Shown piece by piece: positions 44,240 through 55,000 of a DNA stretch of 64,000 nt. How positions within the stretch are numbered: the stretch's first letter is position 1; each line of letters begins with the position of its first letter. The stretch spans positions 124,001 through 188,000 of the forward strand of contig CAWHYW010000003.1 of assembly GCA_963833675.1 (NCBI GenBank), given 5' to 3'. Both the position numbers and the translations under genes were made by a program. Below the pieces are notes generated by a model. The model did not search any database, was not told the DNA's origin, and saw only the letters and a list, made by a program, of their open reading frames with translations. The DNA comes from DASQDN01 sp963833675 (GTDB lineage: Bacteria; Acidobacteriota; Terriglobia; Bryobacterales; Bryobacteraceae).

Positions 44240-44512
44240 ATAAATTCAAAAATACGGAAGTCTCTCAGTGAATTACAATCCTAGCCCGCACTAAGGCTGA
44301 CGAACGCTCTGCGTCGAGTATACCGGTTCTCTATCTATCTTGCAGAACAGCGAACAACTCATCGGGTCATATGATTTGTAAGAGAAGAATCTGAAATAGG
44401 ACCGTTGTTTTGCGCAGGTTCAGTTTGTATTAATATCAACCGCGTGCTTGCCGATGTGGAGAGCGTGCGAGATGTGAAACTTTCGGACCGATTTCTTGGT
44501 AATCAGTAACTC

Positions 44513-45448
44513 TTACGAGAATCGAAGCCTGAAGAGTTGGATTCCGTTCTCCCAAACCACCTGTCGGAAGATCTCCGGTGATGCAACCTGCTTCAACATG
44601 CCAAGAGTCTCGCGCGCAACGCACTTGCCTGCAAGTCTTGCGGCCTCCGGATTCCTGCCCTGCGAAACACCTGATCCATTGCCGTCGGAGCAACTGCAAT
44701 CGCTCCCGAAGAGCAGCTTTTTCTTGTGCCGCACGACAAAATCTCGGGTGAAAGAAGTATCCCGCGACAACGCATTATTCCCGGAGTTGGCCGACATATC
44801 TGCGTACAGGTTCGGGAAATCGCCGAGCCACCTATCGGTAAGACCACCACGTTTCACCGGCCCATCTGGATAGCCTCGATCGCTCGGAACGTCGGCGCTG
44901 ATGTGGGCCCAGAACAGGTCGCCGTGTCCAATGAACATTGTCCGCGGGTGTGCTCGAAGAACCTTATCGAACTGAGGATACCCCGTGTTGTAGGGCTTCT
45001 CTCCCGCGAAATGGGGGAACGTCTGGATATGCATCATCACTGGCGCTTTCATTTCAGCGGCGATGTCGTAGACTCGTTTCATCTCAGCCGAGTCCAGCGC
45101 CACATGGAATTTCATTTCTCCGATACTCACCGCCCCAGCCCTCAGCGCGTCGCGGAGAACCTGTTCGGCATCCGCCGCGCTGGGATCGGTTGTCACAGAG
45201 CGGCCAAAGCGTCCCGGGCGTCGATCCATCTCCTGCTTTGCCCGGTCCTGGTCGGATGAGGGAGTCAGGAGAACGGCGTTCGAGACGCCGCAACCTTGCA
45301 TATGGGTGAGGCACGAATCCGCATCGTTTCGCAGATGCAAGTGCGTGTCGAGTATCGGACCGCCCCAATCTGGCGCGGACTGTGCCTCGACAAACTGCGC
45401 GGGGGCGCCTGCGGCTAATAGCGATTTGATAAATGGTCTACGTTCCAT
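44513..45448 (-). CDS. Amidohydrolase (TIM-barrel, amidohydrolase-2 family)
   Basis: About 311 aa. PILDTHLHLRND gives the HxH metal pair; MHIQTFPHFAG, FIGHGDLFWAH and LLFGSDCSC supply the other metal or acid residues. This is the amidohydrolase-related (PF04909) group, which includes decarboxylases and lactone hydrolases acting on aromatic or sugar-derived acids. The leader (FIKSLLAAGAPAQFVEAQ) suggests export. ATG 45448 is preferred over the upstream frame because AGCAGGACAAGA precedes it. No pathway partner is adjacent. Confidence 0.78.
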   Translation of the reverse strand: MERRPFIKSLLAAGAPAQFVEAQSAPDWGGPILDTHLHLRNDADSCLTHMQGCGVSNAVLLTPSSDQDRAKQEMDRRPGRFGRSVTTDPSAADAEQVLRDALRAGAVSIGEMKFHVALDSAEMKRVYDIAAEMKAPVMMHIQTFPHFAGEKPYNTGYPQFDKVLRAHPRTMFIGHGDLFWAHISADVPSDRGYPDGPVKRGGLTDRWLGDFPNLYADMSANSGNNALSRDTSFTRDFVVRHKKKLLFGSDCSCSDGNGSGVSQGRNPEAARLAGKCVARETLGMLKQVASPEIFRQVVWENGIQLFRLRFS

Positions 45449-45727
45449 TCTTGTCCTGCTCTTAAAATCCCGTATGCGGCAAAGAGACCCCAGTCGGGTC
45501 ATCCTCGCGACATCTTATCGTGCACTGGGGTGCCCTCGGTGAGCACGCATTGTCGACGCCACTCGCGCCATTAGACGCATATGGCTGCGTGATATCGCTC
45601 AGTATCCTTGTCTCGCCGGCTGGGAAATCGACTGTATACGGGGTAATCCTCGGGAACCACGATTGCACTTCTCAGAGGGGAGGGAAAAAGTGTTCATGCC
45701 TGCTATGTCGCAGGCAAAGGAGATTTC

Positions 45728-46135
45728 GTGACGAAGTTACTCTCAGTTGCGAGTCTGACGTTATTGTTATTGATACTGCCTCGCGAACATCCCGACCGAG
45801 CTTCGTTGAGCGGCCACATTACTGATGACAATTTAGTTCCCATTGCAGATGCTACGGTATCGATACGCAACGTGTCTTATGGTGAGGTTGATACAACAAG
45901 GACCAATGCGACGGGAGCATACGATTTTACGCATCTACGACAAGGGCGCTACTCGATGTTCATCGAAGCGGCGGGTTATTGCAGCCGGTCTGTGTTCAAT
46001 GTGATCCTTTTCAGAGAGCAACGTACTGAGTTGGATCTGATACTCAACAGATCTCGAGAGCGGATACATCAGGCTCCTGCGCAGAAGGAGCCCTCGATGC
46101 GCACTCGCAAATGTAGTTATGTTTATTTCGAATGA
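45728..46135 (+). CDS. Exported carboxypeptidase-regulatory-like domain protein
   Basis: A 135-aa protein starting with GTG, with AAAGGAG six bases upstream. A signal peptide (LLSVASLTLLLLILP) precedes one carboxypeptidase-regulatory Ig-like domain (SLSGHITDDNLVPIADATVSI, TNATGAYDFTHLRQGRYSMF, AAGYCSRS). This domain usually sits at the N-terminus of Oar receptors; here it stands alone with a basic tail. Its TGA overlaps the ATG of the damaged alcohol dehydrogenase gene. Confidence 0.7.
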   Translation: MTKLLSVASLTLLLLILPREHPDRASLSGHITDDNLVPIADATVSIRNVSYGEVDTTRTNATGAYDFTHLRQGRYSMFIEAAGYCSRSVFNVILFREQRTELDLILNRSRERIHQAPAQKEPSMRTRKCSYVYFE

Positions 46136-46453
46136 AAGCATGGGTACTCTCGAAGCCTCAGCCGATCGTTGCCGTTGGCATTCCCCGAAGTGCCCGGTCC
46201 TGAGCTACTTGGTGGTCATGTACTTGTTCGGTTAGACGCCTGCGGCGTTTGCCGCACCGATCTTCATGTGGTCGAAGGTGATCTTGCTCCGGCGAATAAC
46301 ACTCGGCGGGATCGGGATGAGTTTCTCAAACTCGCAGCAAGAATTCCGATTCGGACCAACGTCGAGACCTATCCGCTACTTGAAGCAGGTCGGGCGTTAC
46401 AGTCGTTAAAGCGTGACCAGGTGCGTGGCTCTGCAGTGCTCACCATTACGTAG
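46132..46453 (+). pseudogene. Zinc alcohol dehydrogenase remnant, frameshifted and internally deleted
   Basis: The ATG at 46132 starts MKAWVLSKPQPI, the usual N-terminus of a zinc-type alcohol dehydrogenase. After about 12 codons the match moves one base out of frame to LPLAFPEVPGPELLGGHVLV and DACGVCRTDLHVVEGDL, which carries the catalytic zinc Cys. Near 46293 the sequence jumps directly to NNTRRDRDEFLKLAARIPIR and the C-terminal end (LQSLKRDQVRGSAVLTIT). The whole Rossmann domain and structural zinc lobe, about 220 residues, is missing. So it carries both a frameshift and a large deletion and cannot work. Confidence 0.85.
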
Positions 46454-46477
46454 GTGCCCACAGGAGAACCGACGGAC

Positions 46478-47359
46478 CTAAACGCTTACCACAGGACATG
46501 GCGATTCTCTGATGATTGTGTATGCGGTGTCGCGAAGACGATCGAACACGCTCCCGTGGTGGTGTCTTCCGATGACCAACAGATCCGCTTGATGATCCTT
46601 CGCTAGGTCCTTTAAAGACTCTACTACCGCGCCGTTTGCAATCAACAAAGGAGCGTCAACGCCAGCTGCATGCAACAGCAGTTGACCTCGATGTTCGGCT
46701 TCGTTTCGCAGTGTTACGTTCAGATCGGTTTCGCAATAACCCCACTGACCCATTCCAATGTTAGGCAGAACATGGGCTAAGAGGAGCTCAGCTCCTGTTA
46801 GTCTCGCAAAGTCACCTGCCCAACGAATCACCGCCTCGCTCTGCGGTCCCAAATCGACCGCACAGATTATCGAACGGACTGGAGGAATCACCGCTGGAAC
46901 GGATTCTCCGTGTGTGCTGGTAAATACCGGGCAAGCCACATCGTTCAGTACTTTTGCGGTGATCGATCCGAGGAGCATGCGGCGAAAGCCTCCAAACCCA
47001 TGAGTCGCCATAACAAGCAGATCGGTATTGCGATCGTGCGCTTGCTGAACGATAACTCGGGCAATATCACCGGTCAGCACTGAGGTTGTGGTTGGGACTC
47101 CATATAGATTCGCCTTCACGAACTCCGCCATATCCTTTACTGCCTGTTTATGGATTAGTTCATTCCAGGTGTTTTCAAGAGCAAGGGCCGGTGCTAAAGA
47201 AACGTCAGTATTATTCACGCTTAGCGCACGCCAAGGAATAACGTGCAAAACCGTCAAACGCGCTTGCGTCCTGCAGGTAAGCACCCCAGCGTACCCGGCC
47301 GCAGATGCCGACATAGCCGAAAAGTCCACCGGGAGTAGAATGCTCTTGATGGTTAACAT
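46478..47359 (-). CDS. Universal stress protein with two Usp domains
   Basis: About 293 aa with tandem UspA folds. Each begins with a typical strand (SILLPVDFSAMSASAAGYA; SIICAVDLGPQSEAVIRWA) and ends with the nucleotide-binding G-2x-G-9x-G type loop: ATHGFGGFRRMLLGSITAKVL in the first half and IGRHHHGSVFDRLRDTAY in the second. ATG 47359 is chosen because AAAGGAG lies five bases upstream and the upstream part of the frame has no match. It opens a leftward stress cluster with the P-type ATPase at 47577 upstream. Confidence 0.88.
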   Translation of the reverse strand: MLTIKSILLPVDFSAMSASAAGYAGVLTCRTQARLTVLHVIPWRALSVNNTDVSLAPALALENTWNELIHKQAVKDMAEFVKANLYGVPTTTSVLTGDIARVIVQQAHDRNTDLLVMATHGFGGFRRMLLGSITAKVLNDVACPVFTSTHGESVPAVIPPVRSIICAVDLGPQSEAVIRWAGDFARLTGAELLLAHVLPNIGMGQWGYCETDLNVTLRNEAEHRGQLLLHAAGVDAPLLIANGAVVESLKDLAKDHQADLLVIGRHHHGSVFDRLRDTAYTIIRESPCPVVSV

Positions 47360-47576
47360 CTTGACTCCTTTGCTGTCTCTATCAGCAATTCTCAAACCAA
47401 TAAGTCGAACTGCAATGGCCAAAAGGTTCTTCTCTCTGTGAGCACGCGAGATAAGCCCGTTTCGAGGGAACACAGGGTGCTCTTAACTTCACGATGAAGG
47501 TAAGGTGAGACTTAACCATATACTGTCGCCGGTTGCGCGAAAGAGCGCAAGCTACACGCTCCGATAGCAGAAGCTG

Positions 47577-50325
47577 CTACATCGGCGTGCCTGACCGAGT
47601 AGAAGAACGCGAGCGTCGAATGCTCCATTTAAACACTTCCACAACCCAGAGAACGGCGCTGGCCATACTGACGCATACGATCCAGTCCCGTATGCTGAGA
47701 GCGGTCGTTTGGAATGCCTCCTGTAAGAAGGGGAGATACAGGACAAGCCATTGGAGTGATAGAGAGAAAAGCACAGCAGCGATTAACCAGGGATTCCTAG
47801 TCCCGTCGAACGCACTCTTTTCATGAGAACGTGAGTTGAACGCGTTAAAAAATTGACTCAGAACGAGAGTTGTAAATGCCATCGCTCTGCCGTGGCGTAT
47901 GTCACCGTTTCCCGCGATAAATCCTCCTGGCAACGACGCGTCCAGGGACAAAAGTGTACAGGCCGCCATGACAACACCGACAATCGCCACATTGATCCAC
48001 ATTTCACTTGTGATCACATGCTCATCCGGTCGGCGTGGCGGACGTTGCATCAAATGGGGTTCTGCTGGGTCAACGCCCAGCGCCAAGGCTGGCGGACCAT
48101 CGGTGATCAAGTTGACCCATAACACCTGGGTTGCAAGCAGAGGAAGAATTAGACCATTTTGATCTTTGAGCCCGAATTGCTCGGCAAAAACGACACCGAG
48201 AAAGATTGTCAGCACTTCGCCAAAATTTGAGGACAGCAGATACCGGAGAAACTTCTGGATATTCGCAAACACCGCCCTGCCTTCTTCCACTGCAGCAACG
48301 ATGGTTGCGAAGTTGTCGTCCGTCAAAACGATGTCGGCAGCTTCTTTCGAGACGTCGGTTCCGGTGATTCCCATGGCGATGCCGATATCGGCCGAGTTGA
48401 GAGCCGGCGCGTCATTCACTCCATCCCCGTCATAGCTACTGTCTCGCCGTTGGCCTGTAACGCATCAACAATGATGCATTTTGTGGCTCGGATTCACTCG
48501 GGCATATACGGAAGTGTCGGCAACCGTTGACAATAACCCGGAGTGTTGCATGATGCTCCAATTCAACGCCGGTTACAACCCGCTCGTTTGCCGCGATACC
48601 CAACTCGTGCGCAATCGCGAGCGCGGTCCCAGGATGATCTCCAGTGATCATGATGGGACGGATACCGGCCTCTTTTGCGCGCTTAACTGCCTCAAATACT
48701 TCCGGACGAGGCGGGTCAATCATCCCAAGAAGTCCGACAAATACGAGTTCCCGCTCGAGAGCTTCGTGTTCACAACGTTTCCAATCTAGGCCGGCAGGGA
48801 TTTTGCGATACGCCACGGCTAGTGTCCTCAGCGCTTTCGTCGTTAGCGTTCCGTTGCTCGATCGAAGCTCCTGACGACGATGCTCTGTTAATGGCTCTTC
48901 CTGTTCGCCTTCCAATTCGAATGCAGATAGATTGAGCAGAACATCTGGCGCTCCCTTCGTCCAGAGAATATAGAATCCGGACTGCTCACAATCTTCATAA
49001 ATCGTGCTCATCATCTTTCGTTCAGATGAGAACGGAAGCTCACGCACTCGATGAAAGCGCTTCTCTAGTTTGGCCTTACCGAACCCCGTCTTTTCCCCGG
49101 CAACGATTAGCGCTCCCTCGGTCGGATCACCTTGAATGGACCAGGTCCCGTCATGCGTCGTGAGACTCGCGTTATTATCGAGTACCGAACCTACAATGAG
49201 GCGCTCAATCTCTTTCCAGTGACTACCGGTAACCGCAATGTGCTGGCTACGGAGATCCCCATCAGGCGCATAGCCTGTTCCTTCCACGTTTACGCCGCCG
49301 GAGCGTGTAACAACAATCCGTACGGTCATTTCATTGCGCGTGAGCGTGCCGGTCTTGTCGGAAGCGATGACAGTGGCAGATCCGAGTGCTTCTACGGCAG
49401 CAAGTTTCCTCACAATCGCGCCGCGGCGAGCAATTTTTTGGACGCCAATCGCCAGTACGACGGTGACGATTGCAGCCAATCCCTCCGGGACCGCCGCAAC
49501 TGCGAGTGCGACACCAAATAGAAGCGCCTCAAGAAGGGCGCGTGCGTTGAAGACGCCTTCGGCGAAAAGCAGAGTGGCGACAACCACAACTGCAATTGCG
49601 ATTACAGCGAGACTCAAGCGCTTTCCCGTCCGGTCCAGCTCGCGTTGTAGAGGTGTAGGCTCAGTCTTGCCCTGCTCGAGCAGACCGGCGATTCGGCCTA
49701 ATTCGGTCTTCATTCCTGTATCGACAGCAATGGCCCGTCCGTGCCCGTAGGCGATTGTCGTGCCTGAGAAGACCATATTTGTCTGATCGCCGAGGCCGGC
49801 GGCATTTTCTATGGGTTCGATACTTTTTTGGACTGGAACACTCTCCCCCGTGAGAGCCGCTTCAAGCGTCTTCAATTCCGCCACTTCGATCAAGCGCGCG
49901 TCGGCCGGTATAGCGTCTCCTTCTTCTAGAATCAAAACGTCGCCCGGCACGATTTCGCGAGATGGTACTCTTCGCAATTCAGCGTCGCGAATTACCCTTG
50001 CTTCCGGCGCCGAGATGTCCCGTAGCGCAGCGAGAGCTTTTTCGGCGCGCTCCTCTTGAAAAAAGCCGAGCGTCGCATTGAGAAAAACAATAGAGAGAAT
50101 TACCAGACTCTCGTATGGCAAGGCCCCGTTTTGCTCAACGAGCCACACGATGGACGAAATTCCCGCGGCCACAAGGAGAAGCACAACCAACGTGTCTTCA
50201 AATTGCCTAAGGAACTGTCGCCACGCAGGCGCCCTTTTCTTTTCGCGGAGTTCATTGGGTCCGTACGTACCGAAACGCGCTTCGGCTTCCGCGGTACTGA
50301 GACCGTTGAAGCGGTCCGCGCACAA
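47577..50325 (-). pseudogene. Cation-transporting P-type ATPase (calcium type), multiply frameshifted
   Basis: A P2-type ATPase: N-terminal FNGLSTAEAEARFGTYGPNEL, TGES loop (AALTGESVPV), phosphorylation site DKTGTLTRN, ATP-binding domain and MITGDHPGTA are in the first frame (50325-48436). The segment VYARVNPSHKM lies +1 out of frame; IVDALQANGETVAMTG one further +1; GDGVNDAPALNSADIG in the third frame after a missing G in a run (near 48428). The C-terminal six-helix part (48419-47577) is intact. The start is uncertain: family-like codons continue to an ATG at 50389 in a different frame. It is either a decayed gene or a badly resolved 130-base patch. Confidence 0.82.
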
Positions 50326-50389
50326 ATTCGCTATTGCATCATCAACTGAAACTCGGTGAAATTCCAGAGGTCCTCCAGCCAGCCTCCAT

Positions 50390-50749
50390 TACACAATCTC
50401 TGCTGAGGGCCTGCAATCCCAATCGATGTGACTGACCTCGGAATCGTAATAAATCAGTTCTATCCCGTATGGTTCGCTTGCCGGATAGTGGGTCGCTAGA
50501 GAGGGTCCGAGCACGCTCCGGCAACTCAAAAAGGAACGCTGTCCGTAGAGGGGACGGTTTAGCAGTGATATTTCATGTGAGTGCCGGATTCGTAACCTGT
50601 TTAACGATCCGCCGTACGCGCTGCCCGGGCTCATGGCAACTCACCTGCTCGCCGAAAGCGATCTCTTAAGCAAAATTTTGTAGACCGCGGACCTGACGGA
50701 AAGCATCGTAAGGCTCGACAGAAGAGCTTTTTATCTGACAAGAGTTCCT
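50390..50749. other. Intergenic region between ATPase and RND operon
   Basis: About 360 bases. A - strand frame ending near 50389 (EPYGIELIYYDSEVSHIDWD) has protein-like composition, perhaps a remnant, but no known family comes to mind. No RNA or repeat is seen. The promoter of the RND operon must lie close to 50700. Confidence 0.4.
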
Positions 50750-52096
50750 ATGAGTTCGCCAACCAAAGCTTCGTGGAAACGGCCGATATGGTCAGTGATG
50801 ATTGCCGGGTGCCTGATGGCCACAGCCATTCTGCTCGCAAGTTGTGGAGACGAGAAAGAGCAAGCTAAGGCAAAAAGCACGCCGGATGCCCCTACCGTCT
50901 CTGTCGTTGTTACTCCAGTTGTTCAGAAAACCGTGCCATTGTTGACTGAACTCACGGCACGCACAGACGCGACCGAAACGGTGGATATCCGGGCGCGCGT
51001 CAAGGCATTTCTTCAAGCGCAGAGCTACGCCGAGGGTACCATGGTCAAGCAGGGGCAGGTGCTGTTCACTCTGGATAAGCGAGAGTATGAAGCCCAGCTC
51101 ATGCAGGCCCAGGCTCAATTGGCTAAAGCTGACGCGGATTTGAAGCAGGCCCAAGAGAAATCGGTGGTCGACACCGCCCAAGCCAACGTGCAAATTGCAG
51201 TGGCGCAGTTGAATAAGGCGGATCAGGACGTGAACAGGCTGAAGCCCCTAGCGGCGGTGAAGGCCGTTCCGCAACAGGATTACGATGACGCACTCGCTCG
51301 GCAGCAGGCGGCCAAGGCTGACCTGGAGGGGAAGCAAGCTCAGCTCGGAACTTCCAAGGTCAACCAGACTGCATCGATTCAACAGGCGCAGGCGGCAATC
51401 GCGGCTGCAAATGCGAGTCTTCGCCAGGCCAAACTGAACATCGAATACTGCACTGTCACGTCGCCGATTGCCGGTATCGCCGGGGTTCGACAGGTGGCTC
51501 CGGGCAACCTTGTCGGACAGGGCGACGCCACGCTGCTGACTACCGTCTCTAACGTCAACCCGATGCGCGTCTACCTGAGCATCAGCGAGCGCGAGTACCT
51601 GATGTACCAGCGTATGAAGTCCGAGGGCAAGATGAAAGGTCGCGCAGCCGCCCTCCAACTGATCCTGGCTGACGGCTCCACGTTTCCCGAACAGGGACGC
51701 ATCATCATCGCCGACCGCGCCGTCGACCTCAAGACCGGGACCCTGAGTCTCGTTGCCGAGTTCCCAAATCCCAAAGCCTTGCTAAGACCGGGTCAGTTCG
51801 GCCGTGTCCGACTGGCAGCAACCGTGGCGGAGAATGCTCTCCTTGTTCCGCAGAAAGCCGTCACCCAGATGCAAAGTGCGAACGTCGTCTACGTGGTCGG
51901 AGATGCAAATAAGGTTGCGCTCCGCACCGTAATTGTCGGAGACCGCGTAGGTTCGGACTACATAGTGACTGAGGGCCTCAAGCCAGGCGAACGCGTCATT
52001 GTTGAAGGCATACAGAAAGCCCGCCCCGGCAGCACGGTGAATGCCGTCGAGGCTCCTCTGAGTACAGAAACCGATAGCGCGAAAAAAGGAGCATAG
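50750..52096 (+). CDS. RND efflux membrane-fusion lipoprotein
   Basis: A 448-aa periplasmic adaptor with a lipoprotein signal (GCLMATAILLASC). The first barrel/lipoyl segment (RARVKAFLQAQSYAEGTMVKQGQ) is followed by a long alpha-hairpin rich in Gln/Ala (residues 110-225, QAQAQLAKADADLKQAQEK), the second lipoyl half (SPIAGIAGVRQVAPGNLV) and the beta-barrel and membrane-proximal domains (LLVPQKAVTQM). It bridges the inner-membrane pump and outer-membrane channel encoded next. The next gene starts two bases after its stop. Confidence 0.92.
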   Translation: MSSPTKASWKRPIWSVMIAGCLMATAILLASCGDEKEQAKAKSTPDAPTVSVVVTPVVQKTVPLLTELTARTDATETVDIRARVKAFLQAQSYAEGTMVKQGQVLFTLDKREYEAQLMQAQAQLAKADADLKQAQEKSVVDTAQANVQIAVAQLNKADQDVNRLKPLAAVKAVPQQDYDDALARQQAAKADLEGKQAQLGTSKVNQTASIQQAQAAIAAANASLRQAKLNIEYCTVTSPIAGIAGVRQVAPGNLVGQGDATLLTTVSNVNPMRVYLSISEREYLMYQRMKSEGKMKGRAAALQLILADGSTFPEQGRIIIADRAVDLKTGTLSLVAEFPNPKALLRPGQFGRVRLAATVAENALLVPQKAVTQMQSANVVYVVGDANKVALRTVIVGDRVGSDYIVTEGLKPGERVIVEGIQKARPGSTVNAVEAPLSTETDSAKKGA

Positions 52097-52098
52097 CA

Positions 52099-55000
52099 GT
52101 GGCGAAATACTTCATTCACCATCCAGTCACTGCGATCGTCATCTCGCTGATCCTATTGATTGCGGGTGGCCTTAGCATCAGCACTCTTCCCATCGCGCAG
52201 TACCCACAGATATCGCCTCCTACGGTGGAAGTAGAAATCAACTACCCCGGCGCGAACGCGGAGACCGTGGAGCAGTCCGTTGCGACGAACGTCGAGGCCG
52301 AGGTAAACGGCGCCGAGAACATGATCTACATGTCGTCGAAATCTTCGAGCGACGGACGATACGTGCTTACGTGCACATTCAAGGTTGGAGCTAATCTCGA
52401 CCTGGCGAATGTAGACATTAACAACCGTGTCAACAAGGCGTCGGCCAAGCTGCCGAAGGAAGCCATCAACTACGGGATCTCAGTGAAAAAGAAATCGCCG
52501 GACATCCTGCTGGCCATTTCCGTCTACTCGCCGGACAGCACGTTTGACGAGACCTTCCTTTCCAACTTCACGTCGATCAACCTCGTGGATCCTATAGCCC
52601 GCACGCCTGGAGTGGGGTCTACGATGATCGTGGGTCAGCGCGACTACGCGATGCGCTTCTGGGTTCGACCGGACAAACTAGCGAAGCTCGGGTTGACGGG
52701 GACAGATCTCGCCAACGTAATCGGCGAGCAGAATCTTGTAGCGCCCGCCGGACAGGTAGGACAGCCACCGGCGAAATCCGGCACGCAATTCCAATATACG
52801 GTCAATGTTAAGGGCCGGCTCACCGACCCGTCGGAATTCGAAAACATGATCGTCCGCACACTTCCGGACGGCTCGATCCTAAGAATGAAGGATGTCTCCC
52901 GCACCGAGCTTTCCGGTAAGAGTTATACCAGCTTCGGTCGTAAGGACGGCATCCCCGCCACCGTTCTCATAATTTATCAACTCCCAGGCGCCAACGCGAT
53001 TCAGACTGCGGAGAATGTGCGTCATCTGCTCGAAGAATCCAGCAAGACTTTCCCGCCCGGGCTCCAGTACCGCATTTCGCTAGACACGACCAAATTCGTG
53101 GAGGTGGCTATTGAAGAGGTCTTCCACGCTCTTAGAGATGCCATCTTCCTGGTGCTGATTGTCGTGTTCATCTTTTTGGGCAATTTGCGCGCGACGTTCA
53201 TTCCTATGTTGGCGGTTCCCGTGTCACTCGTCGGAACCTTCGCGGCATTTGTCGCTCTCGGATTCTCGATCAATACTCTGACAATGTTGGCTGTTGTGTT
53301 GGCTGTCGGCATTGTGGTTGACGACGCCATCGTCGTGGTCGAAGCCGTGGAGCACCACATCGGGCACGGTCTGAGTCCGATGCAAGCCACAGAAAAGGCA
53401 ATGGATGAAGTCAGTGGGCCGGTGGTGGCGATCGGCCTTGTGCTATGTGCAGTGTTTGTACCGGTTTCATTCATGGGCGGTATCGTTGGCCAGTTATACC
53501 GGCAGTTTGCTATCACCATATCGGTTTCGGTGATTCTGTCCGTGGTGGTCGCGCTCACTCTGACGCCGGCGCTGTGCGCCATGCTACTGCGCCCCCGCAA
53601 GGAGATCCGGGGTCCGGTCGGCGCCTTCCTACGCGGTTTCAACAAAGTCTTCGATAAGACAACAGACGGCTACCTCGGCGGAGTTCGGTTCTTTCTGCGT
53701 CGCGCGCTGATCGGTACGGCCTGCCTCGTAGCTCTCTGGTTCGGAGCCGGGAGCCTCCTCATGAAACTGCCGGCGGGGTTCGTTCCAAACGAAGACCAAG
53801 GCTACTTCTTCACTGTTTTCAATCTTCCCGATGGTGCGTCCATGGAACGCACAGACCAATTGATGCGGCGTGCCGAAGCGGATCTTAAGAAGCTCCCCGG
53901 TGTGGAGGAGGTTCTCACCACGGGTGGTCTCAATCTTCTCACTAACGCCTACACGTCTAACAACGCCTCGATCATCACCATGCTCAAGCCGTGGGAAGAG
54001 AGGCATAGCAAAGAGGAGCAGTTAAGAGCAATCCTGACGGCTGCGCGGAATAAATTCGCCGCGTACCCTGAGGCAGTTTCGCTGGTATTTCCGCCGCCAC
54101 CGATCAACGGGCTCGGCAATGCCTCGGGATTTGTGTTTGAGCTTCAGGACAGAGTCGGTCGAACCCCGCAGGAGCTCGCAGAGACGAAAGACAAATTGAT
54201 GCAGGCCATGTCTCAGCGCAGCGAACTGACGGGTATCTATTCCGGCTACAGCACTTCTATTCCTCAAATCAAGCTGGATATCGATCGCGACAAGGCCCGT
54301 ACCCTAAACGTTCCGGTCAGCAACGTCTTTCAAGGCTTGCAGATCTATCTAGGCGGTCTGCAAGTTAACGACTTCAATCTATTTGGGAGAACCTATAAAG
54401 TCATGCTCCAGGCGGAACAGGATTTCCGCAAGACGCCAGAGAGCATCAACGACATTTACGTACGTTCCGGCGACAATGCAATGGTCCCGCTGTCGACCGT
54501 AAGCCGGATCAGCATGACCACGGGCCCCGACATCCTGCAACGCTATAACATGTTCCGAACGGCGGAGATCAATGGCGCGAACGGGCCGGGCATATCCACC
54601 GGAGAGGCACTGACAATCATGGAGGATGTGGCCGCCAAAACTCTGTCCCAGGGCTATGGCTACGAATGGACCAGTATCGCGTACCAGGAGAAGGAAGCGG
54701 GTGGTACACAGGGCCCCATCTTCGGCATGGCCATGGTCTTCGTATTTCTGGTGCTGGCGGCGCAGTACGAGAGTTGGGCCATCCCGTTTTCGGTTTTGCT
54801 GGGCTTGCCCGTCGGCGTATTTGGCGCATTTATTGGCGTTAGTCTGGTCGGTCTCGAAAACAATGTTTATGTCCAGATCGGCATTGTGACGCTCATGGGA
54901 CTCGCCGCCAAGAACGCCATCCTGATCGTGGAGTTTGCGAAAGAGAACCACGAGAGGCACGGAATGAGTCTCACGGACGCTGCCGTAGAAGGCGCCAGGC

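Noticed and set aside
50389..50634. Leftward 81-codon frame before the RND operon
   Set aside because: The end looks protein-like but there is no recognised family and it abuts the uncertain start of the ATPase; left as part of the intergenic region.
54379..54960. Antisense frame of 193 codons in the RND pump gene
   Set aside because: It is antisense to a fully conserved pump sequence and has low-complexity, unrelated composition.
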